Part shown: one piece after another, positions 9,535 through 18,016 of the stretch | Numbering within the stretch: position 1 is the first letter of the stretch | How the letters are laid out: the number at the start of each line of letters is the position of its first letter | Source of the DNA: Methylococcaceae bacterium | GTDB lineage: Bacteria > Pseudomonadota > Gammaproteobacteria > Methylococcales > Methylomonadaceae | DNA length: 63,734 bases | Assembly: GCA_024636875.1 (NCBI GenBank) | Contig: JAGXGJ010000083.1 | Location: 1 to 63,734 of the forward strand | Direction of reading: 5' to 3' | The notes under the pieces: model-generated | Seen by the model: the letters and a program-made list of their open reading frames with translations, nothing else | Told to the model about the DNA's origin: nothing | Database searches by the model: none | Position numbers and translations under genes: made by a program

Positions 9535-10266
9535 TCAGTCTTCCTCGAATTTTCTTCCATAATGTTCGAACAATGCCAGCTGGTACTCGCGGCTGATAAC
9601 CTTATCGGGATCATAGGATGGCGCTGTTTCGATTGCCTCACGGGTCAAGTCGACCATTACCTCTGCCTTCAGCCAATCGACCTGTTGAATCCAGGTTGGC
9701 GCAATCAGCACGTGTTTTCCCGGTAGCCAGTTGCGGGTATCGACCTCGAGATAACGGATTACACCGCCAAGATCTACTAGAATGAAATCTTCGACATGTC
9801 CGATATCGCCATCGCGTGCGTGAATACTATAGCTATTCACTTCATCGCTACTGTGCAGATGGGGGTGCTCGGGCTCCTTCGACGCTTCCTCGGCAGGTTG
9901 TAATAAGTATGGCGCGGGCCCGAACATGGGATCGCCACTCCAATAAGGTTCCCAGCCGTAATAATGGTAGTACTCCTGCTCGTAATGCCTTGACACCGGT
10001 CGTGCTGTGTTGACGAGCGGGCAATTTTCGACCTGCTCGCAAGTCAAATCGACGCTGAGTGTTTTCGCGACATCATCGATCCCGTTAATCACCGTGGGCA
10101 CGATCAGCACCCTGCGCCCCAGCAACCAGTTGCCGGTGCGCACGATGAAATAGCGCACTACCCAATGTGTGTCGTCGAAGTAAATCTCTTCCAGTTTACC
10201 GATTTCTCCGTCACGGGCGCTTAAGTTATATCCCTTCAAGTCTCTTAGTTTGTATGGCTGCCGCAT
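9535..10266 (-). CDS. Tandem PRC-barrel domain protein
   Basis: A 243-residue soluble protein made of two PRC-barrel repeats. Repeat one (about 5-80) has LSARDGEIGKLEEIYFDD and RTGNWLLGRRVLI; repeat two (about 125-200) has IHARDGDIGHVEDFILVD and DTRNWLPGKHVLI. Each is followed by a VDLT-type strand. A linker rich in Tyr and Pro joins them. PRC barrels bind partner proteins or RNA, and this double form is common near stress or envelope genes. A strong ribosome site (AAGGAG) sits just after the stop of the ftsH pseudogene, so it was probably the last gene of that operon. Function beyond binding is not predictable. Confidence 0.85.
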   Translation of the reverse strand: MRQPYKLRDLKGYNLSARDGEIGKLEEIYFDDTHWVVRYFIVRTGNWLLGRRVLIVPTVINGIDDVAKTLSVDLTCEQVENCPLVNTARPVSRHYEQEYYHYYGWEPYWSGDPMFGPAPYLLQPAEEASKEPEHPHLHSSDEVNSYSIHARDGDIGHVEDFILVDLGGVIRYLEVDTRNWLPGKHVLIAPTWIQQVDWLKAEVMVDLTREAIETAPSYDPDKVISREYQLALFEHYGRKFEED

Positions 10267-10695
10267 GGTCTGCTCCTTTATTTCATCGTGCTGTTTTCTT
10301 TCTTGATTATCGAGTTGATGTCGTCTGCCTCCAGGGTTTCCTTTACCGGCAAGGCTTTTGCCAATGCATTCAGTTGCTTACAATGTTCCTCGAGTAATCC
10401 CATAACTTTTTTTCAATGCCGTGGATGAGACTACAAATTCATCATCAATAATCTGCGGGGCATGTTCGCTGAAATCGCGCTGCTGTGCCATTTCCCGGCC
10501 CAGGAAGATATGTTCTTCTCCCCGGTAAAACACTACCGGGCCGAGAGCTTGTCACTCATCCCCCAATGGGTCACCATGTGGCGGGCCAGACGGGTTGTTT
10601 GTTTAAGACCGTCTTCGGCACCTGAGCTGACTTCATCAAATATCAATTGCTCGGAGGACCGGCCACCCAGCATAACCCCAATGCGGTCCCGCAGA

Positions 10696-10800
10696 TATAG
10701 AGTCCGACGTTGGTAAAGCGACACAAAGTCCCCTCTCCCTTTGGGAGAGGGTTAGGGTGAGGGTATTACAAAGGTCGCTTTACCAACTTTGGCTCCTATA
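10696..10800. mobile_element. 105-bp TA-flanked MITE, copy 1 (inside ftsH pseudogene)
   Basis: One of four identical copies. The ends are inverted repeats with a perfect 14-bp core (GTTGGTAAAGCGAC / GTCGCTTTACCAAC), and the centre is a hairpin (CCCTCTCCC, loop AAA, GGGAGAGGG). It is bounded by TATAG and CTATA. Deleting the element plus one TA restores the FtsH reading frame across SYLRDRIGVMLGG, so the target duplication is TA. This fits a non-autonomous IS630/Tc1-mariner-type element; no transposase is present in the window. Confidence 0.92.
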
Positions 10801-11339
10801 ACTTTGCTGCAGATTGTGCCGCTCCTGTTCAGGGATTTGCTCAGTGGCGCCCAGCGCACGTCCACGCGGAATTATCGTAACCTTATCCAGAGGATCGGCG
10901 TTGGTTAGCAAGGTGGCGACCAGTGCATGGCCTGTCTCGTGATAGGCGATTAATTTCTTCTCTTCGTCACCAATAATTATCCCCCTTTTGCCGCCAAGCA
11001 CAACCCTGTCACGTGCGAGAAGTAGAGACGCCATATCCACCGTGTTTTTTCCTTCACGTCCGGCAAGCAAGGCGGACTCATTAATCAGATTTTCCAGGTC
11101 CGCGTCGGAGAAACCGACCGTGATTGCTGCCAGGCGATCCAGATCAACATCGTCGGCCAGTGTAACATCGTTTGAATGTATATCCAAGATTTCACGAGGT
11201 ACCGTTTTATCTGGCAGGTCGAAGGTAATTTTTCGATCAAAGCGGCCCGGGCGCATCAGTGCGGGGTCGAGCACATCGGGACGATTGGTGGCCGCCAACA
11301 CCACCACGGCCTCATGCGGGTCAAAGCCGTCCATTTCAC

Positions 11340-11533
11340 CTAGTACTCAGTCAGCATTGTTTTGTCGTGTAAAATTAGAGTTAGTCAGCAGTCGCATATT
11401 CACCTCCCCCTTTGGAAAAGGGGGATTGAGGGGGATTTATTTAAAAAATCTCCCCTAACCCCTCTTTTTCAAAGAGGGGGACTGAATAGCTACTCCAGTT
11501 TTATCCGTCATAATTAAAATGACGAACTACTAG
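11340..11533. mobile_element. Second miniature element with CTAG target duplication
   Basis: About 190 bases interrupt the ftsH pseudogene between TLN and the GEMDGF region. CTAG is present at both edges (11340-11343 and 11530-11533), and the ends form an imperfect inverted repeat (TACTCAGTCAGCATT against TAGTTCGTCATT). The interior has opposed purine/pyrimidine runs (CCTCCCCCTTTGGAAAAGGG and CTCTTTTTCAAAGAGGGGG) able to fold. It has no coding capacity. The CTAG duplication would fit mobilisation by an IS5-like transposase (YTAR targets); that link is inferred. Confidence 0.7.
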
Positions 11534-11544
11534 TATTTAATTCA

Positions 11545-11914
<370 letters not shown>

Positions 11915-11924
<10 letters not shown>

Positions 11925-12446
11925 GGCTTTTGTTGCGCAAGCATGGCAATGCGCTCGCCAAACGCGCGGTTACCTGTTTGATCGTGCGTTTGAATAAAAT
12001 TGATGAAAGCGCCGGGCGGCAGATGTCCGCTGAGCTCGCCGCGTAGCCGGCCATCGCGAAACGTTGAAGGCTCGCCCTGAAAGGCAAAACCCTCAGCCAG
12101 ACAACGCGCCAGATAGCGTGTCGGCTAATCGGCGTAATCGGCATAGCCCCCAGTTGCGTGTGCCCGGAAAATCCGCCACCGGCATCAGCTCAATGGCGGT
12201 AATACCCAAGTCCACCAGGTAGTCGAGTCGAGACGGTGGATGGCAGCCGTGAAGGTACCCTCATCCGTGAATGTGCCCAGATGCAACTCATAGATGACTG
12301 CTTCATGCCAGGAACGCCCTTGCCAACCATCGTCCTGCCAGATAAAGGAGCTCGACCTGTCTGACTGCTGGCGCCCACAAGCGGAAACGGATGCCGCCAT
12401 CAGCCAGCATAGCAGTTCCAAAAGGCATGTCGTGCGAGCTTCTCAT
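11915..12446 (-). pseudogene. treZ: treZ remnant (maltooligosyltrehalose trehalohydrolase)
   Basis: The ATG at 12446 overlaps the glgX stop by four bases, so treZ was the next operon gene. Its N-terminus reads [18 protein letters not shown] (the CBM48-like domain start), then jumps to [36 protein letters not shown] and [15 protein letters not shown], with frame changes. It then jumps again to [33 protein letters not shown] and AFGERIAMLAQQKP before ending at the 79-bp inverted repeat. These are TreZ blocks, but two internal stretches including the catalytic nucleophile region are gone and the C-terminus is lost. It is non-functional. TreY is not present in the window. Confidence 0.85.
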
Positions 12447-14575
12447 GTCGGCTTGCCTTGTTTCAACAACACCAGGGCGCGCCCATGCATCGGATAGCTT
12501 TGTTCGGCTTGGTAGCGGGAAATCCCGGGTTTACCGGTGCTGTCAAAGGTATCGAGCAATACATCCCAAGAATGATGCCCGTCGAATTCCGGCAGCGTAA
12601 AGGCCATGTCTTCATGATGAGCATTGATCAGCAACAGCAGATTATCGTCCTGTAAACACCGTCCGCGCCCGTCGGTCTCAAACAAGGAATCGCCGGCAAA
12701 ATAAACGCCCAGACAGCGTGAAAATGGGTGATTCCAGTCTTCATCACTCATTTCGGCTCCATCCGGGTTGAGCCACATGATATCTTTTGCCTCACTGCCG
12801 CGAATAGCGTGTCCCTGAAAGAAATAGCGCCGCCGGAACAAGGGATGCTGTTTACGCAAGCGGATAATACGCCGAGTGAATTCAAGCAAATCCCGGTCCT
12901 GTTGCTTCAGATCCCAACAAAGCCAGCTAATCGCGTTATCCTGACAATAGGCGTTGTTATTGCCCTGCTGAGTATGGCCTATCTCGTCGCCGGCAAGCAG
13001 CATCGGAACTCCCTGTGAAAACAGCAGGGTCGCGAGCAGATTGCGTTTCTGGCGGGCACGCAAGGTATTAATCACCGGATCGTCGGTTTCCCCCTCGACG
13101 CCGCAATTCCAGGAATGATTATTGTTGTTACCGTCGCGGTTGTCTTCCTGATTAGCCTCATTATGCTTGGTGTCATAGGTCACCAGGTCATGCAGGGTAA
13201 AACCGTCGTGCGCGGTGATGAAATTGATGCTGGCATGCGGCTTGCGCCCGCTGCGTTCGTACAGGTCGCTGGATCCTGTCAAGCGTTGCGCCAGTTCCCC
13301 GAGCAGTCCGCCATCGCCCTTCCAATAGGCGCGAACACTATCGCGATACTTGTCGTTCCATTCAGCCCAGCCCATCGGGAAGTTGCCCACTTGATAGCCG
13401 CCTTCGCCCAGATCCCAGGGTTCGGCAATCAGCTTGATGGTGCTCAGCACAGGATCCTGGCGGATGGTGTCGAAGAAGGTGCCCAGTTGGTTCACGTCGT
13501 GTAACTCTCTTGCCAGAGCGGAAGCCAGATCGAAACGGAAACCATCGACATGCATGTCCAGCACCCAATAACGGAGGCTGTCCATGATTAACTGGAGTAC
13601 GCACGACTGGCGCATGTCCAGGGTGTTGCCGCAGCCGGTATAATCCCGGTAATAGCGCGGATTATCGGTCTCCAGGCGATAGTAGGACGCATTGTCGATG
13701 CCGCGGAAGGACAGCGTCGGCCCCAGCTGATTGCCTTCGGCGGTATGGTTGTAGACCACATCCAGAATGACCTCGATGCCCGACTTATGCAGCGTTTTCA
13801 CCAGGGTTTTAAACTCGCTGATCTGGCCGCTCGCCGAATAACGGGAATCGGGCGCCAGGTAGCCAATCGAGTTGTATCCCCAGTAATTGCGCAGTCCCCG
13901 ATCGACCAGGTGCCGATCATCCAGGAAAGCATGCACCGGCATCAGTTCAACCGTGGTCACGCCCAGGCGCTTGAGGTGTTCGATGGCCGGAGCCATCGCC
14001 AATCCGGCATAAGTGCCGCGAAACTGGGGCGGAATATCCGGATGTTGCATGGTAAAGCCTTTAACGTGCAGCTCATAAATCACCATATCCTGCCATTGAA
14101 TATCGGGGGGTTGATCGTTTCCCCAGATGAAGGTCTGATCGATAACCCGGCACTTCGGCATCACGCTGGCATTGTCGCGGCGACTAAAAGAAAGATCGTC
14201 GTCCTTGGCGCCTATACGATAGCCGAAATGGGCGTCGCTCCAGCGCGGCGTTCCGACTATATCTTTCGCATAGGGTTCTATCAGCAGCTTGTGCGGATTG
14301 AACCGGTGTCCTTCCTGCGGCCGGTAAGGTCCATACACCCGGAAACCATAAAGCAATCCAGGACGCGCCTCTGGTAGATAGCAGTGCCAGACCATATCGC
14401 TACGCTCTTTGAGCTCGACGCGCTGGACTTCGTTCTTTCCATTGACATCGAACAGGCACAATTCAACCTTTTCAGCATGCTCCGAAAAAATAGCAAAATT
14501 CACCCCTTCGCCGTCCCAATAGGCCCCGCGCGGATAGGGACGGCCCGGCCATACTGAAGTTATCGGTTTAATCAT
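12443..14575 (-). CDS. glgX: Glycogen debranching enzyme GlgX (isoamylase type)
   Basis: A 710-residue GH13 enzyme, the normal GlgX length. An N-terminal CBM48 domain (about 10-110, with GVNFAIFSEHAEKVELCLFD) precedes the barrel. Catalytic motifs are DVVYNHTAEG (about 260), DGFRFDLASAL (nucleophile Asp, about 350), LIAEPWDLGEGGYQ (acid Glu, about 385) and FITAHDGFTLHDL (about 460). It removes alpha-1,6 branches from phosphorylase-limit glycogen in the cytoplasm, releasing maltooligosaccharides. It lies downstream of glgB and treS/mak on the same strand, with 108 bases between, and overlaps the treZ remnant by four bases. Confidence 0.95.
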   Translation of the reverse strand: MIKPITSVWPGRPYPRGAYWDGEGVNFAIFSEHAEKVELCLFDVNGKNEVQRVELKERSDMVWHCYLPEARPGLLYGFRVYGPYRPQEGHRFNPHKLLIEPYAKDIVGTPRWSDAHFGYRIGAKDDDLSFSRRDNASVMPKCRVIDQTFIWGNDQPPDIQWQDMVIYELHVKGFTMQHPDIPPQFRGTYAGLAMAPAIEHLKRLGVTTVELMPVHAFLDDRHLVDRGLRNYWGYNSIGYLAPDSRYSASGQISEFKTLVKTLHKSGIEVILDVVYNHTAEGNQLGPTLSFRGIDNASYYRLETDNPRYYRDYTGCGNTLDMRQSCVLQLIMDSLRYWVLDMHVDGFRFDLASALARELHDVNQLGTFFDTIRQDPVLSTIKLIAEPWDLGEGGYQVGNFPMGWAEWNDKYRDSVRAYWKGDGGLLGELAQRLTGSSDLYERSGRKPHASINFITAHDGFTLHDLVTYDTKHNEANQEDNRDGNNNNHSWNCGVEGETDDPVINTLRARQKRNLLATLLFSQGVPMLLAGDEIGHTQQGNNNAYCQDNAISWLCWDLKQQDRDLLEFTRRIIRLRKQHPLFRRRYFFQGHAIRGSEAKDIMWLNPDGAEMSDEDWNHPFSRCLGVYFAGDSLFETDGRGRCLQDDNLLLLINAHHEDMAFTLPEFDGHHSWDVLLDTFDSTGKPGISRYQAEQSYPMHGRALVLLKQGKPT

Positions 14576-14624
14576 GTTGAGTCCTCTGGTTTGAAATATT
14601 CACGTTAAGGAATGAAATATCCTC

Positions 14625-14648
14625 GTTCCCACGCTGAAGCATGGGAAC
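14625..14648. repeat. REP-like hairpin between treS/mak and glgX
   Basis: GTTCCCACGCT is followed by a short loop and CATGGGAAC, a small imperfect hairpin of a type often scattered in gammaproteobacterial genomes. It has no T-tract, so it is more likely a repeat than a terminator. Confidence 0.45.
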
Positions 14649-14683
14649 CAGAAATAATCCCCGGCCAGCTTTATTGTCTATCG

Positions 14684-17600
14684 CTAGATTACCGGTTGCA
14701 GTAGCGACAGGATGCCTCGCAGCGGGATGACTACCCAATCCGGGCGATTGTCAAGTTCATAGCGCAGCTCGTAAAGGGCTTTTTCCAACAGGAACAGGTT
14801 TAGTAAGCCGCGCAACGATGCATCCGCTACGAAAAGTCCGGAATCGTGTACTGCTTCAGCATAGGCGGCGAGAAAAACGCGCCCGACTTCGGCTTCCCAG
14901 TCGCGCACCCAAGGCTCAAACTTTGCCAAATCCGTGGGTCGTTCTGCAGTGGCCTGCCCAAGCGCAGTGTGGGCGGCATAGTTGAACGAGCGCAACATGC
15001 CGGCCACATCCCGCAAGGGCGAGTGTTTGCGGCAACGCTCGGCGAACGGGCGTACCGGTTCACCCTCAAAATCGGTGAACACGAAATCATTCTGGGTGAG
15101 CAGCACTTGTGCCAGATGAAAATCGCCGTGGTAGCGAGTCTTGACCGCGTTAAGTTGTCCGCAAATACAGGCGTTGAGACGATCCTTAAGCGTATTGCGT
15201 TGCGTGAGCAATATTTGTGCTAACTCGCGAGCAGTCCCGGCAAGCCCTTCCATTCGATGCTCAAGCAGGTCCAGCGTCGTTGCCGCCTCTGCCTGCATCT
15301 GCTGTACCCAGTCTGCGAGATCGGTGTCGGTAACCGGTTCGGGATCGAAGGCCGAATCCCCGGTCGCCTTACCCAACGCATTGTGCAGTTCGCCGGTACG
15401 CTGACCGAGCGTGTGCATTAGCAGCAGATAAGCGCTATGTGCTTCTGCCGCCGGTTCGACTGCGGTGCGGCATTCTTCCAGGAATCGCCCCAGGTAATCC
15501 AGAGTGTAGCTCCAGCAGTCGCCCTGGTTTTCGATATGGCTCTGGAGTAACGCAAGCGTCATATTGCTGCCGTCGTTGCCTTGATACTCGACTACACCGA
15601 GCGCTGGCACCGTATTGGGGAATTTAGCCACATCGGTTAGAAAACGTCCTATCTCAAATTCCGGGCGTGCACCGATGTGCAGATGCCGATAGCCTTTCAG
15701 GAATAACTGTTCATCCAGCACTACCGTGGTATTGCTGCCCTGAATGGCGGTTGGCCTTATGGTTCGCTTGGCCAATGCCTGCCTGTCGAGTACAGCGAAA
15801 GCGTCAGTGGGGGAAAAGCGAATAGTGCCTTGCTCGCAGGCTAGTGTTTGACGCGCGCCGATGGCCTCAACCACCGCCCGGCAAAATGCCCCGTCAGCAA
15901 ATGCATCTCCCAGGATTCCAATTTGAGACTGCTGGCGCACTTTGGCAACAGTGACAGGCAACATGGCGTGCAGGTGTTCCTCGTTGCCATTCTCCCACGC
16001 GAGTGCGAGGGGCAAAAAGCAGGTAAACGGCTTTCCGCCCATGCCTTCAATATCGAACAGGGCTACCAGCCACTTATGATCCGCATTGACCCACTCGGAA
16101 TAGTCGGTCATGACCACCCGTTTTATCGCCTCGCCCTTGCCTCCATACCAGCGTTGCGCTGCGACAAAACGCGGCAATGCGCCTTCTTCGAGCTGGGTAC
16201 GCGCCTTTTCCGCCATCGCAATACGCCAGGATTCAACCTGATGACGGAAAAAGCTATGCCAACCATTGAACAGCACCAGCATCGGCAATTCCTCCGGTAA
16301 TAAATGTTTCTCATGCCAGGCTGGAACTTCTTTGCTGCTTGCCAGCCGGAACCAATAGTAGTTATAGCCGGGCAAAGTAAGCAGGTAGGGTAATTCGCCA
16401 ATAGGCGGAAAAGCGGCGTGGCCCATCAATTCCACTGGCACGCAGCCCTTGTAAGCGGAAAGATCAAGCTCGACCGCTTGTGCGGCACGCGACAGGTTGG
16501 CAACGCACAAAATAATGTCGTCTTGGTATAATCTGAAATAGGCCAGTATCTTGCGATTTCCGGGATGCAAAAAAACCAGTGTCCCGCGACCGAATGCCTG
16601 ATGATTTTTACGCAACGCCAGCACACGCTGCATCCAGTTCAGCAGTGAGGCTCTATCACGTAACTGCGCCTCCACATTGACTGATTCGTAGCCATACACC
16701 GGATCCATGATAGGCGGCAGATACAGGCGCTGCGGATCGGCGCGCGAGAAACCGGCATTACGATCCGGACTCCATTGCATAGGTGTGCGCACGCCATTGC
16801 GATCGCCCAGAAAGAAATTGTCGCCCATGCCGATTTCGTCGCCGTAATAGATAATGGGCGAGCCCGGCATCGACAACAGCAAACTGTTCATCAGCTTGAT
16901 TTTGTCTATCTCATTGTCCATCAGCGGCGCCAATCGGCGCCGAATGCCGACATTCAAGCGTGCGCGTGGATCACCGACATACATCTGGTACATATAATCA
17001 CGTTCTTTGTCAGTGACCATCTCCAGGGTAAGCTCGTCGTGATTGCGTAGAAAAATGGCCCATTGGCAGTTTTCCGGAATAGCCGGAGTCTGGCGCATGA
17101 TGTCGACGATCGGATGACGATCTTCCTGGGCGATAGCCATGTACATTCGCGGCATCAACGGAAAATGATAAGCCATTTGACATTCATCGCCGTCACTGAA
17201 ATAGTCGCGTACGTCTTCCGGCCACTGATTGACTTCGGCGAGAAATACGCAGTGAGGGTAATGCGCATCGACCACCGCACGCATTTGTTTGATCACGGCG
17301 TGGGTTTCCGGCAGATTTTCGTTTTGGGTTCCCTCTTGTACACACAGATAGGGGATAGCGTCCAGACGCATGCCGTCCACACCCAGATCCAGCCAAAAGC
17401 GCATCAATTTGATAACCGCTTTCACCACCTGTGGGTTATTGAAATTGAGGTCCGGTTGATGGAAGAAGAATCGATGCCAGTAATAGGCATGGGCTTCCTC
17501 GTCCCAGGTCCAGTTGGACTTCTCGGTATCCTCGAAAATAATGCGTGTTTCGGGAAACTTTTGTTTGGTATCGCTCCATACGTAAAAATTACGCTTGTTT

Positions 17601-18016
17601 GAACCGGCAGGAGCCCGGCGCGCAGACTGAAACCACGGATGCTGATCGGAAGTGTGATTAATGACCAGCTCGGTGATGACCTTGAAACCACGGAAATGCG
17701 CTTCCTTCATGAATTGCTTGAAATCGGACATGCTGCCGTACTCGGGATGGATATTGCGATAGTCAGCGATATCATAACCGTCGTCGCGCATAGGCGAAGG
17801 ATAGAAGGGTAACAACCAGAGCGTGTTCACCCCTAAATCCTGGAGATAATCGAGCTTCTGGATCAACCCAGCGAAATCCCCGGCGCCGTTATTGTCGCTG
17901 TCAAAAAAAGCCTTGATGTGCAATTCATAAATAACGGCATCTTTATACCAGAGCGGATCTTCCATCCATTGTGCATTATTATCGCCCATGAGCGGTTTTT
18001 TTAGTATGTCAGTCAT
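14684..18016 (-). CDS. treS: Trehalose synthase-maltokinase fusion (TreS-Mak)
   Basis: A 1110-residue two-domain protein. Residues about 15-560 are a GH13 trehalose synthase: YELHIKAFFDSDNNGAGDF near the start, ELVINHTSDQHPWF, GVDGMRLDAIPYL (nucleophile Asp), FLAEVNQWPEDV (acid Glu) and LRNHDELTLEMV. Residues about 610-1110 are a maltokinase with an aminoglycoside-phosphotransferase-like fold: AQRWYGGKGEAIKR, TRYHGDFHLAQVLLT and FTDFEGEP. TreS interconverts trehalose and maltose; Mak phosphorylates maltose to maltose-1-phosphate, normally used by GlgE, which is not in this window. It overlaps the glgB stop by four bases. The gene symbol covers only the first domain. Confidence 0.94.
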   Translation of the reverse strand: MTDILKKPLMGDNNAQWMEDPLWYKDAVIYELHIKAFFDSDNNGAGDFAGLIQKLDYLQDLGVNTLWLLPFYPSPMRDDGYDIADYRNIHPEYGSMSDFKQFMKEAHFRGFKVITELVINHTSDQHPWFQSARRAPAGSNKRNFYVWSDTKQKFPETRIIFEDTEKSNWTWDEEAHAYYWHRFFFHQPDLNFNNPQVVKAVIKLMRFWLDLGVDGMRLDAIPYLCVQEGTQNENLPETHAVIKQMRAVVDAHYPHCVFLAEVNQWPEDVRDYFSDGDECQMAYHFPLMPRMYMAIAQEDRHPIVDIMRQTPAIPENCQWAIFLRNHDELTLEMVTDKERDYMYQMYVGDPRARLNVGIRRRLAPLMDNEIDKIKLMNSLLLSMPGSPIIYYGDEIGMGDNFFLGDRNGVRTPMQWSPDRNAGFSRADPQRLYLPPIMDPVYGYESVNVEAQLRDRASLLNWMQRVLALRKNHQAFGRGTLVFLHPGNRKILAYFRLYQDDIILCVANLSRAAQAVELDLSAYKGCVPVELMGHAAFPPIGELPYLLTLPGYNYYWFRLASSKEVPAWHEKHLLPEELPMLVLFNGWHSFFRHQVESWRIAMAEKARTQLEEGALPRFVAAQRWYGGKGEAIKRVVMTDYSEWVNADHKWLVALFDIEGMGGKPFTCFLPLALAWENGNEEHLHAMLPVTVAKVRQQSQIGILGDAFADGAFCRAVVEAIGARQTLACEQGTIRFSPTDAFAVLDRQALAKRTIRPTAIQGSNTTVVLDEQLFLKGYRHLHIGARPEFEIGRFLTDVAKFPNTVPALGVVEYQGNDGSNMTLALLQSHIENQGDCWSYTLDYLGRFLEECRTAVEPAAEAHSAYLLLMHTLGQRTGELHNALGKATGDSAFDPEPVTDTDLADWVQQMQAEAATTLDLLEHRMEGLAGTARELAQILLTQRNTLKDRLNACICGQLNAVKTRYHGDFHLAQVLLTQNDFVFTDFEGEPVRPFAERCRKHSPLRDVAGMLRSFNYAAHTALGQATAERPTDLAKFEPWVRDWEAEVGRVFLAAYAEAVHDSGLFVADASLRGLLNLFLLEKALYELRYELDNRPDWVVIPLRGILSLLQPVI

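Noticed and set aside
9375-9641. Extended N-terminus of the amidoligase
   Set aside because: The upstream part overlaps the PRC gene's end and does not resemble the family; the ATG at 9374 starts the recognisable domain.
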